NCBI GenBank assembly: GCA_963803265.1
Contig: CAWDLZ010000015.1
Location: forward strand, 1 to 64,000
Origin: CAIKMD01 sp963803265
GTDB taxonomy: Bacteria; Pseudomonadota; Alphaproteobacteria; ATCC43930; CGMCC-115725
Length of the DNA stretch: 64,000 nt
Direction of reading: 5' to 3'
The translations under genes and the position numbers were made by a program. How positions within the stretch are numbered: the stretch's first letter is position 1; each line of letters opens with the position of its first letter. The notes under the pieces were generated by a model that had not been told where the DNA came from, made no database searches, and saw only the letters and a program-made list of their open reading frames with translations. Of this stretch, positions 9,433 to 17,695 are shown piece by piece.

Positions 9433-10530
9433 ATGAACGTCAACGGCAAGCCGATGCGCAGCATCTGGCTCGAGCAGGATGGCGCGGCCGTGCGGATCAT
9501 CGATCAGACGAGGCTGCCGCATGCGCTGGTCAGGGCGAGCCTCGCCTCGCTCGAAGAGGCCGCGCGCGCGATTAGCACCATGCAGGTGCGCGGCGCGCCC
9601 TTGATCGGCGCAACGGCGGCTTACGGCGTCGCTCTCGCGATGCGGGCCGAGGCGAGCGATGAAGCGCTCGAGGCCGCGTGCCGGTTGCTCCTCGCGACGC
9701 GGCCGACCGCGGTCAATCTGCGCTGGGCCGTCGCGGAGATGCGGCGAGCCTTGGCGAAGCTGCCGCCGGCGCGGCGGGCGGCCTCGGCTTTCGCGCGCGC
9801 CGCTGAAATCTGCGACCAGGATGTCGCGATTTGCTGCGCCATCGCCGCCGCCGGATTGCCGCTCATCGAAGCCGCTTTCGGGAAAAAGGGCGGGCAGGGC
9901 AGGGTCGAGATCCTGACCCATTGCAATGCCGGCTGGCTTGCCGCGGTCGATTGGGGCACGGCGCTCGCGCCCATTTATCTCGCGCATGATCGCGGCATTC
10001 CCGTCCATGTCTGGGTCGACGAGACCCGGCCGCGCAACCAGGGCGCCAGTCTCACCGCCTGGGAGTTGGGCCGGCACGGCGTCGCGCATACCGTGATCGT
10101 CAACAATGCTGGCGGCCATCTGATGCAGAAGGGCCGGATCGATCTGTGCATCGTCGGCACCGACCGCACGAGCCGCCGCGGCGACGTCGCCAACAAGATC
10201 GGCACCTATCTCAAGGCGCTCGCCGCCCATGACAATGGCGTGCCGTTCTACGTCGCGGTGCCCTCGCCGTCGATCGACTGGTCGATCGAGAATGGCATGA
10301 CGGAGATCCCGATCGAGGAGCGCGCGCCCGGCGAGGTGACGGAGATCTCGGGACTGACGCCGGCGGGGGCCATCGCCACGGTGCGGATCGTCCCCCAAGG
10401 CACCGCCGTCGCCAATTTCGCGTTCGACGTGACGCCGGCGCGGCTCGTCACCGCGCTCGTCACCGAGCGCGGCCTGTGCCCGGCTACGCGCGAGGGATTG
10501 CTGGGATTGTTCCCGGAAAGAAGGGCATAA
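9433..10530 (+). CDS. mtnA: S-methyl-5-thioribose-1-phosphate isomerase
   Basis: A 365-residue isomerase of the eIF2B-alpha/beta/delta-related fold. It converts methylthioribose-1-phosphate to methylthioribulose-1-phosphate in methionine salvage. Conserved blocks: MQVRGAPLIGATAAYGVALA near residue 50, LTHCNAGWLAAVDWGTALAP with the catalytic Cys near residue 162, WVDETRPRNQGASLTAWEL, and VGTDRTSRRGDVANKIGTY with the catalytic Asp near residue 240. It starts two bases after the mtnP stop, so the two are co-translated. The later pathway genes are not in this window. Confidence 0.94.
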   Translation: MNVNGKPMRSIWLEQDGAAVRIIDQTRLPHALVRASLASLEEAARAISTMQVRGAPLIGATAAYGVALAMRAEASDEALEAACRLLLATRPTAVNLRWAVAEMRRALAKLPPARRAASAFARAAEICDQDVAICCAIAAAGLPLIEAAFGKKGGQGRVEILTHCNAGWLAAVDWGTALAPIYLAHDRGIPVHVWVDETRPRNQGASLTAWELGRHGVAHTVIVNNAGGHLMQKGRIDLCIVGTDRTSRRGDVANKIGTYLKALAAHDNGVPFYVAVPSPSIDWSIENGMTEIPIEERAPGEVTEISGLTPAGAIATVRIVPQGTAVANFAFDVTPARLVTALVTERGLCPATREGLLGLFPERRA

Positions 10531-10548
10531 TCGGGTCAGACCGAATCC

Positions 10549-10615
10549 GCCCGCCTCACCCTGCCCTCTCCTCCCATTGGGAGGAGAGGCTGTGAGCGTA
10601 GCGAGCGGGTGAGGA
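10549..10615. repeat. Palindromic intergenic element, copy 1 (probable bidirectional terminator)
   Basis: At 10565-10589 there is a perfect inverted repeat with 12-bp arms and a one-base loop (CCTCTCCTCCCA / TGGGAGGAGAGG). An outer, weaker pair CCTCACCC / GGGTGAGG encloses it. It sits between convergent genes mtnA and the dienelactone hydrolase gene. A near-identical element is at 42772-42798, also between convergent genes. Confidence 0.75.
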
Positions 10616-10620
10616 GGGAA

Positions 10621-11289
10621 TCACCCGATGTGCTTGGCCAGGAATTCCTCGGTGCGGCAGGCGGCGACCTGGGCGGCCTCGGCGTTGAACGAGCCGCGCT
10701 CGTCGCAATGGAAGCCGTGTCCGGCCGAATAGACGTAGACCGGCACGCCGGGCTGCGCCGCCTTGATCTTCTCGACGTCGGTCATCGGGATGGATTGGTC
10801 CTTGTCGCCGAAATGGAGCATCAGCGGCGCCTTGGGCTTCTCGTTGCAGACTTGCGCGATCTGGCCGCCGTAATAGCCGACGGCGCAGGCCACGTTGTTG
10901 AGCCGCGTCGCCGACAGGAAGGCGACCGAGCCGCCCATGCAATAGCCGATCACCGCGACCTTGCCAGCCGACTTGACCGAGTCGATGGTCGCTTGCACGT
11001 CCGCCAGGCGCAGCTCGGGATTGGCCTTGCCGACCACAGCGCGGGCCTTGTCCATGGCCGAGCCGTCATAGCCGACATCGAAGCCCTTTTCGACGCGGTC
11101 GAACACGGCCGGCGCGATCGCGACGAAGCCCAGAGCGGCATAGCGGTCGGCCACCGAACGGATGTGGTGGTTGACGCCGAAAATCTCCTGGATGACGACG
11201 ACGGCGCCGCGCGGCTTGCCTTCCGGATCGGCGCGGTAAGCGTCGAACTTGAAGCCGTCCTTGGAAGTGATCGTTACGTTTTGGCCCAT
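10621..11289 (-). CDS. Dienelactone hydrolase family protein
   Basis: A 222-residue alpha/beta-hydrolase. The start at MGQNVTITSKDG is preceded by GAGGAG at good spacing and matches the family's N-terminus. The catalytic triad is visible: nucleophile Cys in GYCMGG (near residue 120), Asp in HFGDKDQSIP (near 170) and His in YSAGHGFHCD (near 200). The Cys nucleophile and the EIFGVNHHIRSVADRYAALG segment are those of carboxymethylenebutenolidase-like enzymes, which open dienelactone rings in aromatic catabolism. The physiological substrate is unknown: no chlorocatechol genes are adjacent and many paralogues act on other esters. Confidence 0.88.
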   Translation of the reverse strand: MGQNVTITSKDGFKFDAYRADPEGKPRGAVVVIQEIFGVNHHIRSVADRYAALGFVAIAPAVFDRVEKGFDVGYDGSAMDKARAVVGKANPELRLADVQATIDSVKSAGKVAVIGYCMGGSVAFLSATRLNNVACAVGYYGGQIAQVCNEKPKAPLMLHFGDKDQSIPMTDVEKIKAAQPGVPVYVYSAGHGFHCDERGSFNAEAAQVAACRTEEFLAKHIG

Positions 11290-11501
11290 TTTTACTCCTC
11301 CTCGGTCTTGGTTGGTCGATTGTCTTCGGCGGATCATAGAAGACGCGCGACGCTAATCAAGCCGCAGCTTGCTCGGTATCGTATGCCGTCCCCCATCGAG
11401 AGCGAGGGCGAGGGTTAAGATGGGCTGAGTGCGCCGCGCCGCCGCTTGCCGCCCGCTCCCCAATACCGCAATGTCCGTGATAGCTGTACAGGAGGACACA
11501 C

Positions 11502-12356
11502 ATGGCCGATCCCGAGCAATTCAACGCCGATCAGCTTGCCTTCTGGAATGGGGCGGGCGGCCGCACCTGGGTGGCGCGGCAGCAGCACACCGACATCGCC
11601 TTTTCGGCGGTGTCGGAGGCGTTGCTCGACCTCGCCGCGCCGCGCGCCGGCGAGCGGGTGCTGGACATCGGCTGCGGCTGCGGCGCGACCACGCTGGAGC
11701 TTGCGCGCGCCGTCGGCCCCGCCGGCCGGGTGGCGGCGCTGGACATCTCCGGGCCGATGCTGGCCGAGGGACAGGCGCGCGCCGAGGCCGCCGGCATCGC
11801 CAATGTCGATTGGCGGCAGGCCGACGCCGCCACGGCGGCGCTGGACGAATTCGATTTGCTGGTGTCGAACTTCGGCGTGATGTTCTTCGGCGACCCGGTG
11901 GCGGCCTTCGCCCACATGCGCCGCGCCGCCGCCCCTCGCGCGCGGATGGCGTTGGTGTGCTGGCGGTCTCTTACTGAGAACCCGTGGATGGAGGTGCCGA
12001 TGCGCGCGGTCTCTCCTCACGTGCCCCCGCGGCCGAAAGCGGACCCGCAGGCCCCCGGAATGTTCGCCTTCGCCGATCCGCAGCGCGTCTCCCAGGTGCT
12101 CACCGCAGCCGGCTGGGCGCCGCCGCGGCTTGACAAGCTCGACCTCGATTTCGACATCGCCGCCGGCCGCGGGCTGGAGGAGGCCGTGGTTCAGTCGACC
12201 CAAATCGGTGCCGTTAACAGCTGGCTGCGCGGCCAGCCGGCGGATGTCGTTACGGCCGCCATCGCGTCCCTCCGCGAGGCGCTGGCGGCGCATCTGGACG
12301 GCGCGAGCGTGCGCCTGCGCGGTGCGATATGGTTGGTCAGCAGCGCGCCCGCCTGA
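11502..12356 (+). CDS. Class I SAM-dependent methyltransferase
   Basis: A 284-residue Rossmann-fold methyltransferase. SAM-binding motif I is VLDIGCGCGATT (near residue 53), followed by AALDISGPMLAEGQ (motif II region) and DLLVSNFGVMFFGDPVAAF (motif IV). The ATG follows AGGAGG at good spacing. It stands alone, divergent from the dienelactone hydrolase gene and convergent with ychF. The substrate cannot be read from the sequence. The fold recalls ubiquinone/menaquinone C-methyltransferase relatives but lacks their full signatures. Confidence 0.85.
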   Translation: MADPEQFNADQLAFWNGAGGRTWVARQQHTDIAFSAVSEALLDLAAPRAGERVLDIGCGCGATTLELARAVGPAGRVAALDISGPMLAEGQARAEAAGIANVDWRQADAATAALDEFDLLVSNFGVMFFGDPVAAFAHMRRAAAPRARMALVCWRSLTENPWMEVPMRAVSPHVPPRPKADPQAPGMFAFADPQRVSQVLTAAGWAPPRLDKLDLDFDIAAGRGLEEAVVQSTQIGAVNSWLRGQPADVVTAAIASLREALAAHLDGASVRLRGAIWLVSSAPA

Positions 12357-12405
12357 GCGCGCCGCCCGGTTCGGTCGGCGATTTACGTAATTCTCGATTG
12401 CGTTG

Positions 12406-12432
12406 CTGCCCTCTCCTCGAGGGCGGGAGGGC
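12406..12432. repeat. GC-rich imperfect hairpin between convergent genes
   Basis: A CCCTCTCCTCGAGGGCGGGAGGG block lies between the methyltransferase gene and ychF. It resembles a degenerate copy of the palindromic elements at 10565 and 42772 and may serve the same terminator role. The match is partial, so the relationship is uncertain. Confidence 0.35.
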
Positions 12433-12441
12433 TCCGCGCCC

Positions 12442-13542
12442 TCACACGTTGAAGCGGAAATGGAAGATGTCGCCGTCCTGGACGACATAATCCGCGCCTT
12501 CCAATCGCATCTTGCCGGCCTCTTTGGCCTGGGCCTCGCCGCCGCAGGCGACGAAATCGGCATAGGCGATGGTCTCGGCGCGAATGAAGCCCTTCTCGAA
12601 ATCGCTGTGGATGACGCCCGCGGCCTGCGGCGCCTTGGCGCCATTGGGGACGGTCCAGGCATGGGCCTCCTTGGGGCCGACGGTGAGAAACGTCACCAGA
12701 TCGAGCAGCCGATAGCCGGCATGGATGACGCGGTCGAGCCCGGGCTCGGCGAGGCCGAGCGCGGCCAAATACTCGCGCCGTTCCTCCTCATTGGTTAGCA
12801 CTGCGACCTCGGCCTCGATCGCGGCCGAGATGACGACGGCGCCTGCGCCCCGCGCCTTGGCATAGCGGGCGACGGCTTCCGAGCGCGCATTGCCGGTGGC
12901 GGCGGCGCTTTCCTCGACATTGCAGACATAGAGCACGGGCTTGGCCGTGATCAGCTGCAAGCTCTTCAAAAGCGCGCGCTCCGCGGCCGGCACTTTGAGC
13001 TCGCGCGCGGGCCGGCCGGCGCGCAACAGGGCCAGCGCCGGCTCCATCACATCGAGTTGCTGGCGCGCCTCCTTGTCGGCGCCCCGCGCCTTCTTCTCGG
13101 CCGCGGCGGCGCGCTTCTCCAGGCTCTCGAGATCGGCCAGCATCAGCTCGGTCTCGACCGTCTCGGCATCGCGGATGGGATCGATCGAGCCCTCGACATG
13201 GGTGACGTTGCCGTCCTCGAAGCAACGCAGCACATGGGCGATGGCGTCGACCTCGCGGATATGGCCGAGGAACTGGTTGCCCAAGCCCTCGCCCTTCGAC
13301 GCCCCGCGCACCAGGCCGGCGATGTCGACGAACTCAAGCTGGGTGGCGACGATCTTCGCCGATTTGGCGAGCCTCGCGCACACCTCCAATCGCTCGTCCG
13401 GAACCGCCACTCGCCCGATATTGGGCTCGATCGTGCAGAACGGATAATTCGCGGCCTCGGCGGCCTGGGTCGCGGTCAAGGCGTTGAAGAGCGTCGATTT
13501 GCCGACATTCGGCAGCCCGACGATGCCGCAATTGAAGCCCAT
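12442..13542 (-). CDS. ychF: Redox-regulated ATPase YchF (Obg family)
   Basis: A 366-residue Obg-type P-loop ATPase that binds ribosomes. The P-loop GLPNVGKSTLFNALT (near residue 8) and the DIAGLVRGASKGEGLGNQFL switch II block (near residue 72) are intact. The NKxD base-specificity motif is replaced by NVEES (near residue 204), as expected for the ATP-preferring YchF subgroup. A coiled-coil insertion occupies about residues 130-165, and the C-terminal TGS domain (AWTVPNGAKAPQAAGVIHSD) is present. It lies 10 bp after pth, the usual alphaproteobacterial order. Confidence 0.96.
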   Translation of the reverse strand: MGFNCGIVGLPNVGKSTLFNALTATQAAEAANYPFCTIEPNIGRVAVPDERLEVCARLAKSAKIVATQLEFVDIAGLVRGASKGEGLGNQFLGHIREVDAIAHVLRCFEDGNVTHVEGSIDPIRDAETVETELMLADLESLEKRAAAAEKKARGADKEARQQLDVMEPALALLRAGRPARELKVPAAERALLKSLQLITAKPVLYVCNVEESAAATGNARSEAVARYAKARGAGAVVISAAIEAEVAVLTNEEERREYLAALGLAEPGLDRVIHAGYRLLDLVTFLTVGPKEAHAWTVPNGAKAPQAAGVIHSDFEKGFIRAETIAYADFVACGGEAQAKEAGKMRLEGADYVVQDGDIFHFRFNV

Positions 13543-13552
13543 GGCGGCGCGC

Positions 13553-14155
13553 TTATTCCCGTGCCGCCGGCGGCGGCTGCGGCGGCTTGGGCTTCAGGAT
13601 GAGCGCGACCTTGCTCATGAAGCCGGCGGCGTCGTCGGCGACTAGAAGCGGGATCGCCTCGGCCACGGCGTTGATGAGCGGCCCGAGCCAGAGCTTGTCC
13701 TCGGCGGTGAAATTCTGCAGCACATAAGGCTCGACCAGCTCTTTCATGCCGGGATGGCCGATGCCGAGCCGCACCCGCCAATAATCCGGCCCGATCGCGG
13801 CATCGATCGAGCGCAAGCCGTTATGGCCGGCGTCGCCGCCGCCGCGCTTCACCCTGAGCTTGCCCTCGGCCAGGTCGATATCGTCATGAATGACCGCGAT
13901 CTCGCCGGGCTCGATCTTGTAGAACCACGCCGCCGCGCCGACGCAGTCGCCGCTCCCGTTCATGAAGGTCTCGGGCTTCAGCGCGAAGACCTTCGCGCCG
14001 CCGATCGTGCCCTCGGCCAGCGCACCTTCGAACTTGGCGCGAAACGGACCGAAGCGGTGGAGCCGCGCGACCGCATCGACGGCGATGAAGCCGGCATTGT
14101 GGCGGGTCATCGCGTAGCTCTTGCCGGGATTGCCGAGACCGACGATCAGCCGCAT
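13553..14155 (-). CDS. pth: Peptidyl-tRNA hydrolase
   Basis: A 200-residue enzyme that recycles peptidyl-tRNA released during translation. Conserved active-site elements: Asn in GLGNPGKSY (near residue 8), the catalytic His in MTRHNAGFIAVD (near residue 20), NGSGDCVGAAAWFYKI and Asp in VIHDDIDLAEGK (near residue 94). The KRGGGDAGHNGLRSI block is the usual substrate-binding stretch. It lies between rplY (24 bp upstream) and ychF. The C-terminus ends in a short Lys/Pro-rich tail that probably does not contribute to catalysis. Confidence 0.96.
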   Translation of the reverse strand: MRLIVGLGNPGKSYAMTRHNAGFIAVDAVARLHRFGPFRAKFEGALAEGTIGGAKVFALKPETFMNGSGDCVGAAAWFYKIEPGEIAVIHDDIDLAEGKLRVKRGGGDAGHNGLRSIDAAIGPDYWRVRLGIGHPGMKELVEPYVLQNFTAEDKLWLGPLINAVAEAIPLLVADDAAGFMSKVALILKPKPPQPPPAARE

Positions 14156-14179
14156 GGCGCAGAAGCAAGCCGCGCCATC

Positions 14180-14971
14180 TCAGCTCCTTCCGCCGGGTCG
14201 CGGGGCACCGCGGGCGGCCGGTGCCGCAGCCGCAGCCGCGGCGGGCGCGCCACCTGGGGCAGCGCCCGGGGCGGCACCCGGAGCCGCGCCCGGGGCAGCA
14301 CCCGGAGCGCCTTCGGCGACCGCAGCCGCGCCGGCTTCCGCGGCGGCAGCGGCCGCGGCCTTGGCCGCGGTTGCGGCGGCGGCGGCGGCGGCTTGCTCCT
14401 CGCGGACGGCGGTCGGCGCCGCCACCGAAGCGATGGTGAAATTGCGGCCGATGGTCGGTCTCGTGCCGGGCGGCAGGGCAATGGCGGTGATGTGGATGCT
14501 GTCGCCGATCTCGAGCCCATCGAGGCTCACATCGAGGCGGTCGGGGATGCTCTCGACCGGGCATACGAGGTCGATCTCATGGCGCACGATATTGAGAATG
14601 CCGCCGCGGCGGATGCCCGGCGCATTCTCCTGGCCGGTGAAATGCACGGGCACGGCGACGGTCACCTTCGTCCCGGCATTGACCCGCAGAAAATCGACAT
14701 GCAGCGGATGATCCGTGATCGGATCGTGCTGCACGTCCCGCGGCAGGGTGCGGTGGGTGACGCCGCCGAGCTCGACATTGAGAAGCCGCGCGAAAAAGCC
14801 GGGCCTCTGCAGCTGCTGGCTGAGCTCGCGCGGCGCGACCGAGATCAGGGTCGCGGGCTTGCCCTCGCCATAAATGACGCCCGGCACGCGACCGCTGCGG
14901 CGCGAAGCCCGGGCGGCCCCCTTTCCGGCCCGGTCGCGCGCCTCGGCGCGTAAAGTGACGATATCGGCCAT
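14180..14971 (-). CDS. rplY: 50S ribosomal protein L25/general stress protein Ctc, long-tailed
   Basis: A 263-residue L25/CTC-family protein that binds 5S rRNA. The start at MADIVTLRAEARDRAG follows AAGGAG at good spacing. The N-terminal L25 domain (GKGAARASRRSGRVPGVIYG) and the C-terminal CTC beta domain (VHFTGQENAPGIRRGG, VCPVESIPDRLDVSLDGLEI) are complete by about residue 195. Beyond that is an unusual low-complexity tail of about 65 residues: an Ala-rich stretch, then about four APGA-type units, then Ala-rich and Arg/Gly. Many alphaproteobacterial L25 proteins have acidic or Ala-rich tails, but this APGA array is notable. It sits in the prs-rplY-pth-ychF run. Confidence 0.94.
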   Translation of the reverse strand: MADIVTLRAEARDRAGKGAARASRRSGRVPGVIYGEGKPATLISVAPRELSQQLQRPGFFARLLNVELGGVTHRTLPRDVQHDPITDHPLHVDFLRVNAGTKVTVAVPVHFTGQENAPGIRRGGILNIVRHEIDLVCPVESIPDRLDVSLDGLEIGDSIHITAIALPPGTRPTIGRNFTIASVAAPTAVREEQAAAAAAATAAKAAAAAAAEAGAAAVAEGAPGAAPGAAPGAAPGAAPGGAPAAAAAAAPAARGAPRPGGRS

Positions 14972-15046
14972 TTGCTTGAGCTCCTTCGCTGGCAAGGGGC
15001 GGCGGCCTCCAGGGGTGCCGCGCGCCGTTGGAAAATTCGTTCTACC

Positions 15047-15980
15047 CTAATCAAACAGGCTCGAGACCGAGCGCTCCTCGCTGATGCGGAGGATCGCCTC
15101 CGCCATCAGCGGCGCGATCGTGAGCCGCCGGATGTTGCGCGCCGCGCGCACGCTGTCGGTGGCGGCGATGCTGTCGGTCGTAACGAGCGCCTCCATCGGC
15201 GAGGCGGCGACGCGCGCCACGGCGCTGCCCGAGAGCACGCCATGCGTGACATAGGCGGCGACCGATTTCGCGCCCTGCTCCATCAGCGCCTCGGCGGCGT
15301 TGCACAGCGTGCCCGCGCTGTCGACGATGTCGTCGATCACGATGCAGCGCCGGCCCGCGATGTCGCCGATGACGTTCATGACTTCGGACATGCCGGCGCG
15401 CTCGCGCCGTTTGTCGATGATGGCGAGATCGGCATCGACCCGGCGCGCGATCGCGCGCGCGCGCACCACGCCGCCGACATCGGGCGACACCACGACCAGC
15501 GGCTGGCCGCTGTAGCGCGCCTTGATGTCGTCGATGAACACCGGCGCGGCAAAAAGATTGTCGAGCGGAATGTCGAAAAAGCCCTGGATCTGCCCGGCAT
15601 GGAGATCGAGGGTGAGGACGCGATCCGCGCCCGCCGCGGTGATCATATTGGCTACGAGCTTGGCCGAGATCGGCGTGCGCGGGCCCGATTTCCGGTCCTG
15701 GCGCGCATAGCCGTAATAGGGAATGACCGCCGTCGCGCGCCGCGCCGAGGCGCGCTTCAGCGCGTCGAGCGTGACCAGCAGCTCCATCAGGTTGTCGTTC
15801 GCCGGAAACGAGGTCGACTGGATCACGAACACGTCTTCGCCGCGGGCGTTCTCGTGGATCTCGACGAATACCTCCATGGTCCTGAAAGCGCCGCACGCTG
15901 GCGTCGGTCAGGGGCAGGTGGAGATACGCCGCGATCGCTTCGGCGAGCGGCCGATTGCTGTTGCAGGCCAGGATTTTCAT
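15047..15980 (-). CDS. prs: Ribose-phosphate pyrophosphokinase, frameshifted in this sequence
   Basis: PRPP synthase, which makes the precursor of nucleotides, His and Trp. The N-terminus MKILACNSNRPLAEAI...ASVRRFQD is in one frame; the rest, from MEVFVEIHENARGEDVFVIQ, is in another. The two join at about 15878-15880, where one extra C (AGGACCATGG) breaks the frame. The region is 934 bases, one more than the 933 needed for 310 residues. Downstream all landmarks are intact: PYYGYARQDRK, LTLDLHAGQIQGFF and the PRPP loop CIVIDDIVDSAGTL. The gene is essential, so a sequencing error is more likely than true loss. Confidence 0.93.
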
Positions 15981-16045
15981 GCGGCTAGACGTTGGTTTGC
16001 GAGCCGGGCCGACTGTAACAAGGCGCTTCGGGGCTGGCAACCGCC

Positions 16046-16906
16046 CTACGACGCGGCCGCCCTCCGCCGGGCTTCGGCGATGAGGGCGGCGATGCCGGGT
16101 GCCGCGGCGTTGGCGATATCATAGGCAGTGAGGCCCCAGGCGCCGTCGAGGCTGCCCGACGGCACGGCGTTCTCCTGGTTGACCTCGCCCAGTTTGCCGC
16201 CATCGGGACGCAGCAGCGACCAGGAAATCTTGATCTGCTGCTTGCCGCCTGTCGCAGGGGCCACGGTGACCGTGCCCTGGACCACCAAATTGGGCTGGTC
16301 GCCGGGCTTGTCGGCCAGCGCCAGTTGGGCGTGGCGGAGCGCTTCGGTCATGGCGCGGGCGAGGGCCTCGCCGCCGTCGCCGGGCGCGCCGGTCACGCCG
16401 CGCACCGCGATCAGCGGGTCGGTTCCGGCGGCCGGTGCCGGCACGTTGCTCTCGACCAGCTTGGCGAATGCCGGCGCCGATTGGCGCGCGATCTCGGCCA
16501 CGCCGCTGCCGCCCCGCTGCCAGGCCACAGCCGGAATCACCAGGCTCGAATCCCGCCGGTTGAGCAGCTTGCCGCTCGGCTCGTGCATCTCCCAGGCGAT
16601 CGTGACCCGCACATTGCCGCCGCCGACATCGTTGGCGGTCGCGGTGCCGGTCAGATGAAAGGAGCCGCGATTGCTGGCATCCGTGCTGGCCGGCACGTCG
16701 TTGTCCTGGAGCGCCTTGGCCATCGCGGCCGACAGATCCCGCGCGGTCGGGTCCGGCGCGCCCTTGACCTTCTCGACCACGATGCCGGCGCTATCGGGCG
16801 GCGTCAGGACCGGCGAATTGGGCGGCGGCTGGTCATCGGCGAAAGGATGCGGCAGGGGTTGGCACGCCGTGAGCAGCAGCAGCGCGGCAAGGGCGGTGAA
16901 ACGCAT
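16046..16906 (-). CDS. Putative lipoprotein of unknown function
   Basis: A 286-residue protein with a lipoprotein signal (MRFTALAALLLLTACQPLPH; lipobox LTAC, Cys at residue 15), so it is probably lipid-anchored in the periplasm or outer membrane. The mature part is two similar halves: each has a segment on paired Ala/Gly with 'ALAxAMTEAL' or 'DLSAAMAKAL' followed by a beta-rich stretch (FHLTGTATANDVGGGNVRVTIAWEM; LVVQGTVTVAPATGGKQQIKISWSL). That internal duplication is visible by eye. It lies between pgeF and prs on the same strand. No function is recognised. Confidence 0.8.
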   Translation of the reverse strand: MRFTALAALLLLTACQPLPHPFADDQPPPNSPVLTPPDSAGIVVEKVKGAPDPTARDLSAAMAKALQDNDVPASTDASNRGSFHLTGTATANDVGGGNVRVTIAWEMHEPSGKLLNRRDSSLVIPAVAWQRGGSGVAEIARQSAPAFAKLVESNVPAPAAGTDPLIAVRGVTGAPGDGGEALARAMTEALRHAQLALADKPGDQPNLVVQGTVTVAPATGGKQQIKISWSLLRPDGGKLGEVNQENAVPSGSLDGAWGLTAYDIANAAAPGIAALIAEARRRAAAS

Positions 16907-16930
16907 GGCGGCGATGATATCGCGGTGCGT

Positions 16931-17695
16931 TTAGGGTGCAAGGCATATGGCGGAGAGCGCGTGGCCGAATTGACGCGTCCCCTCAAGGCAGGCGCGGCGA
17001 TAGGAGAAAAATCGCTCGGGCTCGGCCGCCGTATCGCCGCCCGTGAATTCGATCCGCGCGACGCCGGCCGCGGCGAGCCGCGCGCGAACGTAGCCGGCAA
17101 GGTCGAAGAGATGATGGCGCGGGCGCTTGGCGGCGCGGAAGAACGCGGCGTTGTCGGGCGTCTGCGCCAGAAAGGGCGCGGGAAATTCCGGCCCGACCTC
17201 GTAGGAAGAAAAGCCGATGCATGGGCCGATCGCCGCCGCGATGCGCGCCGGCACGGCGCCTTCTTTCGCCATCGCGGCGACCGTCGCCGCGATCACGCCC
17301 GCGAGCGCGCCGCGCCATCCCGCATGGGCGGCGGCGACGACCCCGGCCGCTTCGTCGGCGAGCAGCACCGGGGCGCAATCGGCGGTCAGGATGCCGAGCG
17401 CGATCCCGGGCCGGCGTGTCACCAGCGCATCGCCCGGCGGACGATCCTCGTGCCGCCACGGAAGCTCGGCCACGATCGCATACCGGCCATGGAGCTGCCG
17501 GCACAGCACCAGCCGGTCGGGTTGGAGCGCCAATCGGCCGAGCGCGCGGCGGCGATTTTCCGCGACGTTCAAGGGATCGTCGCCCGAGCCGAGGCTGCAA
17601 TTCAGGGTCGCGAAAACGCCGTCGCTGACGCCGCCTTGCCGGGTGAAAAACCCGTGCCGCAGAGCCGGGCTATCGAGGATCGCCGCGCGGATCAT
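16931..17695 (-). CDS. pgeF: Peptidoglycan editing factor PgeF (multicopper polyphenol oxidase/laccase fold)
   Basis: A 254-residue YfiH/DUF152-family protein. In E. coli the family removes wrongly incorporated L-Ser from UDP-MurNAc; others show purine nucleoside phosphorylase or laccase activity. Zinc-site residues appear as His in CRQLHG (near residue 68), Cys in GILTADCAPVLLAD (near 105), His in AAAHAGWRGALAGV (near 122) and IGPCIGFSSYEVGPEF. Its 3-base-spaced start and overlap (4 bp) with midA place it in the operon hldD-lgt-midA-pgeF, the common alphaproteobacterial order. Confidence 0.93.
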   Translation of the reverse strand: MIRAAILDSPALRHGFFTRQGGVSDGVFATLNCSLGSGDDPLNVAENRRRALGRLALQPDRLVLCRQLHGRYAIVAELPWRHEDRPPGDALVTRRPGIALGILTADCAPVLLADEAAGVVAAAHAGWRGALAGVIAATVAAMAKEGAVPARIAAAIGPCIGFSSYEVGPEFPAPFLAQTPDNAAFFRAAKRPRHHLFDLAGYVRARLAAAGVARIEFTGGDTAAEPERFFSYRRACLEGTRQFGHALSAICLAP

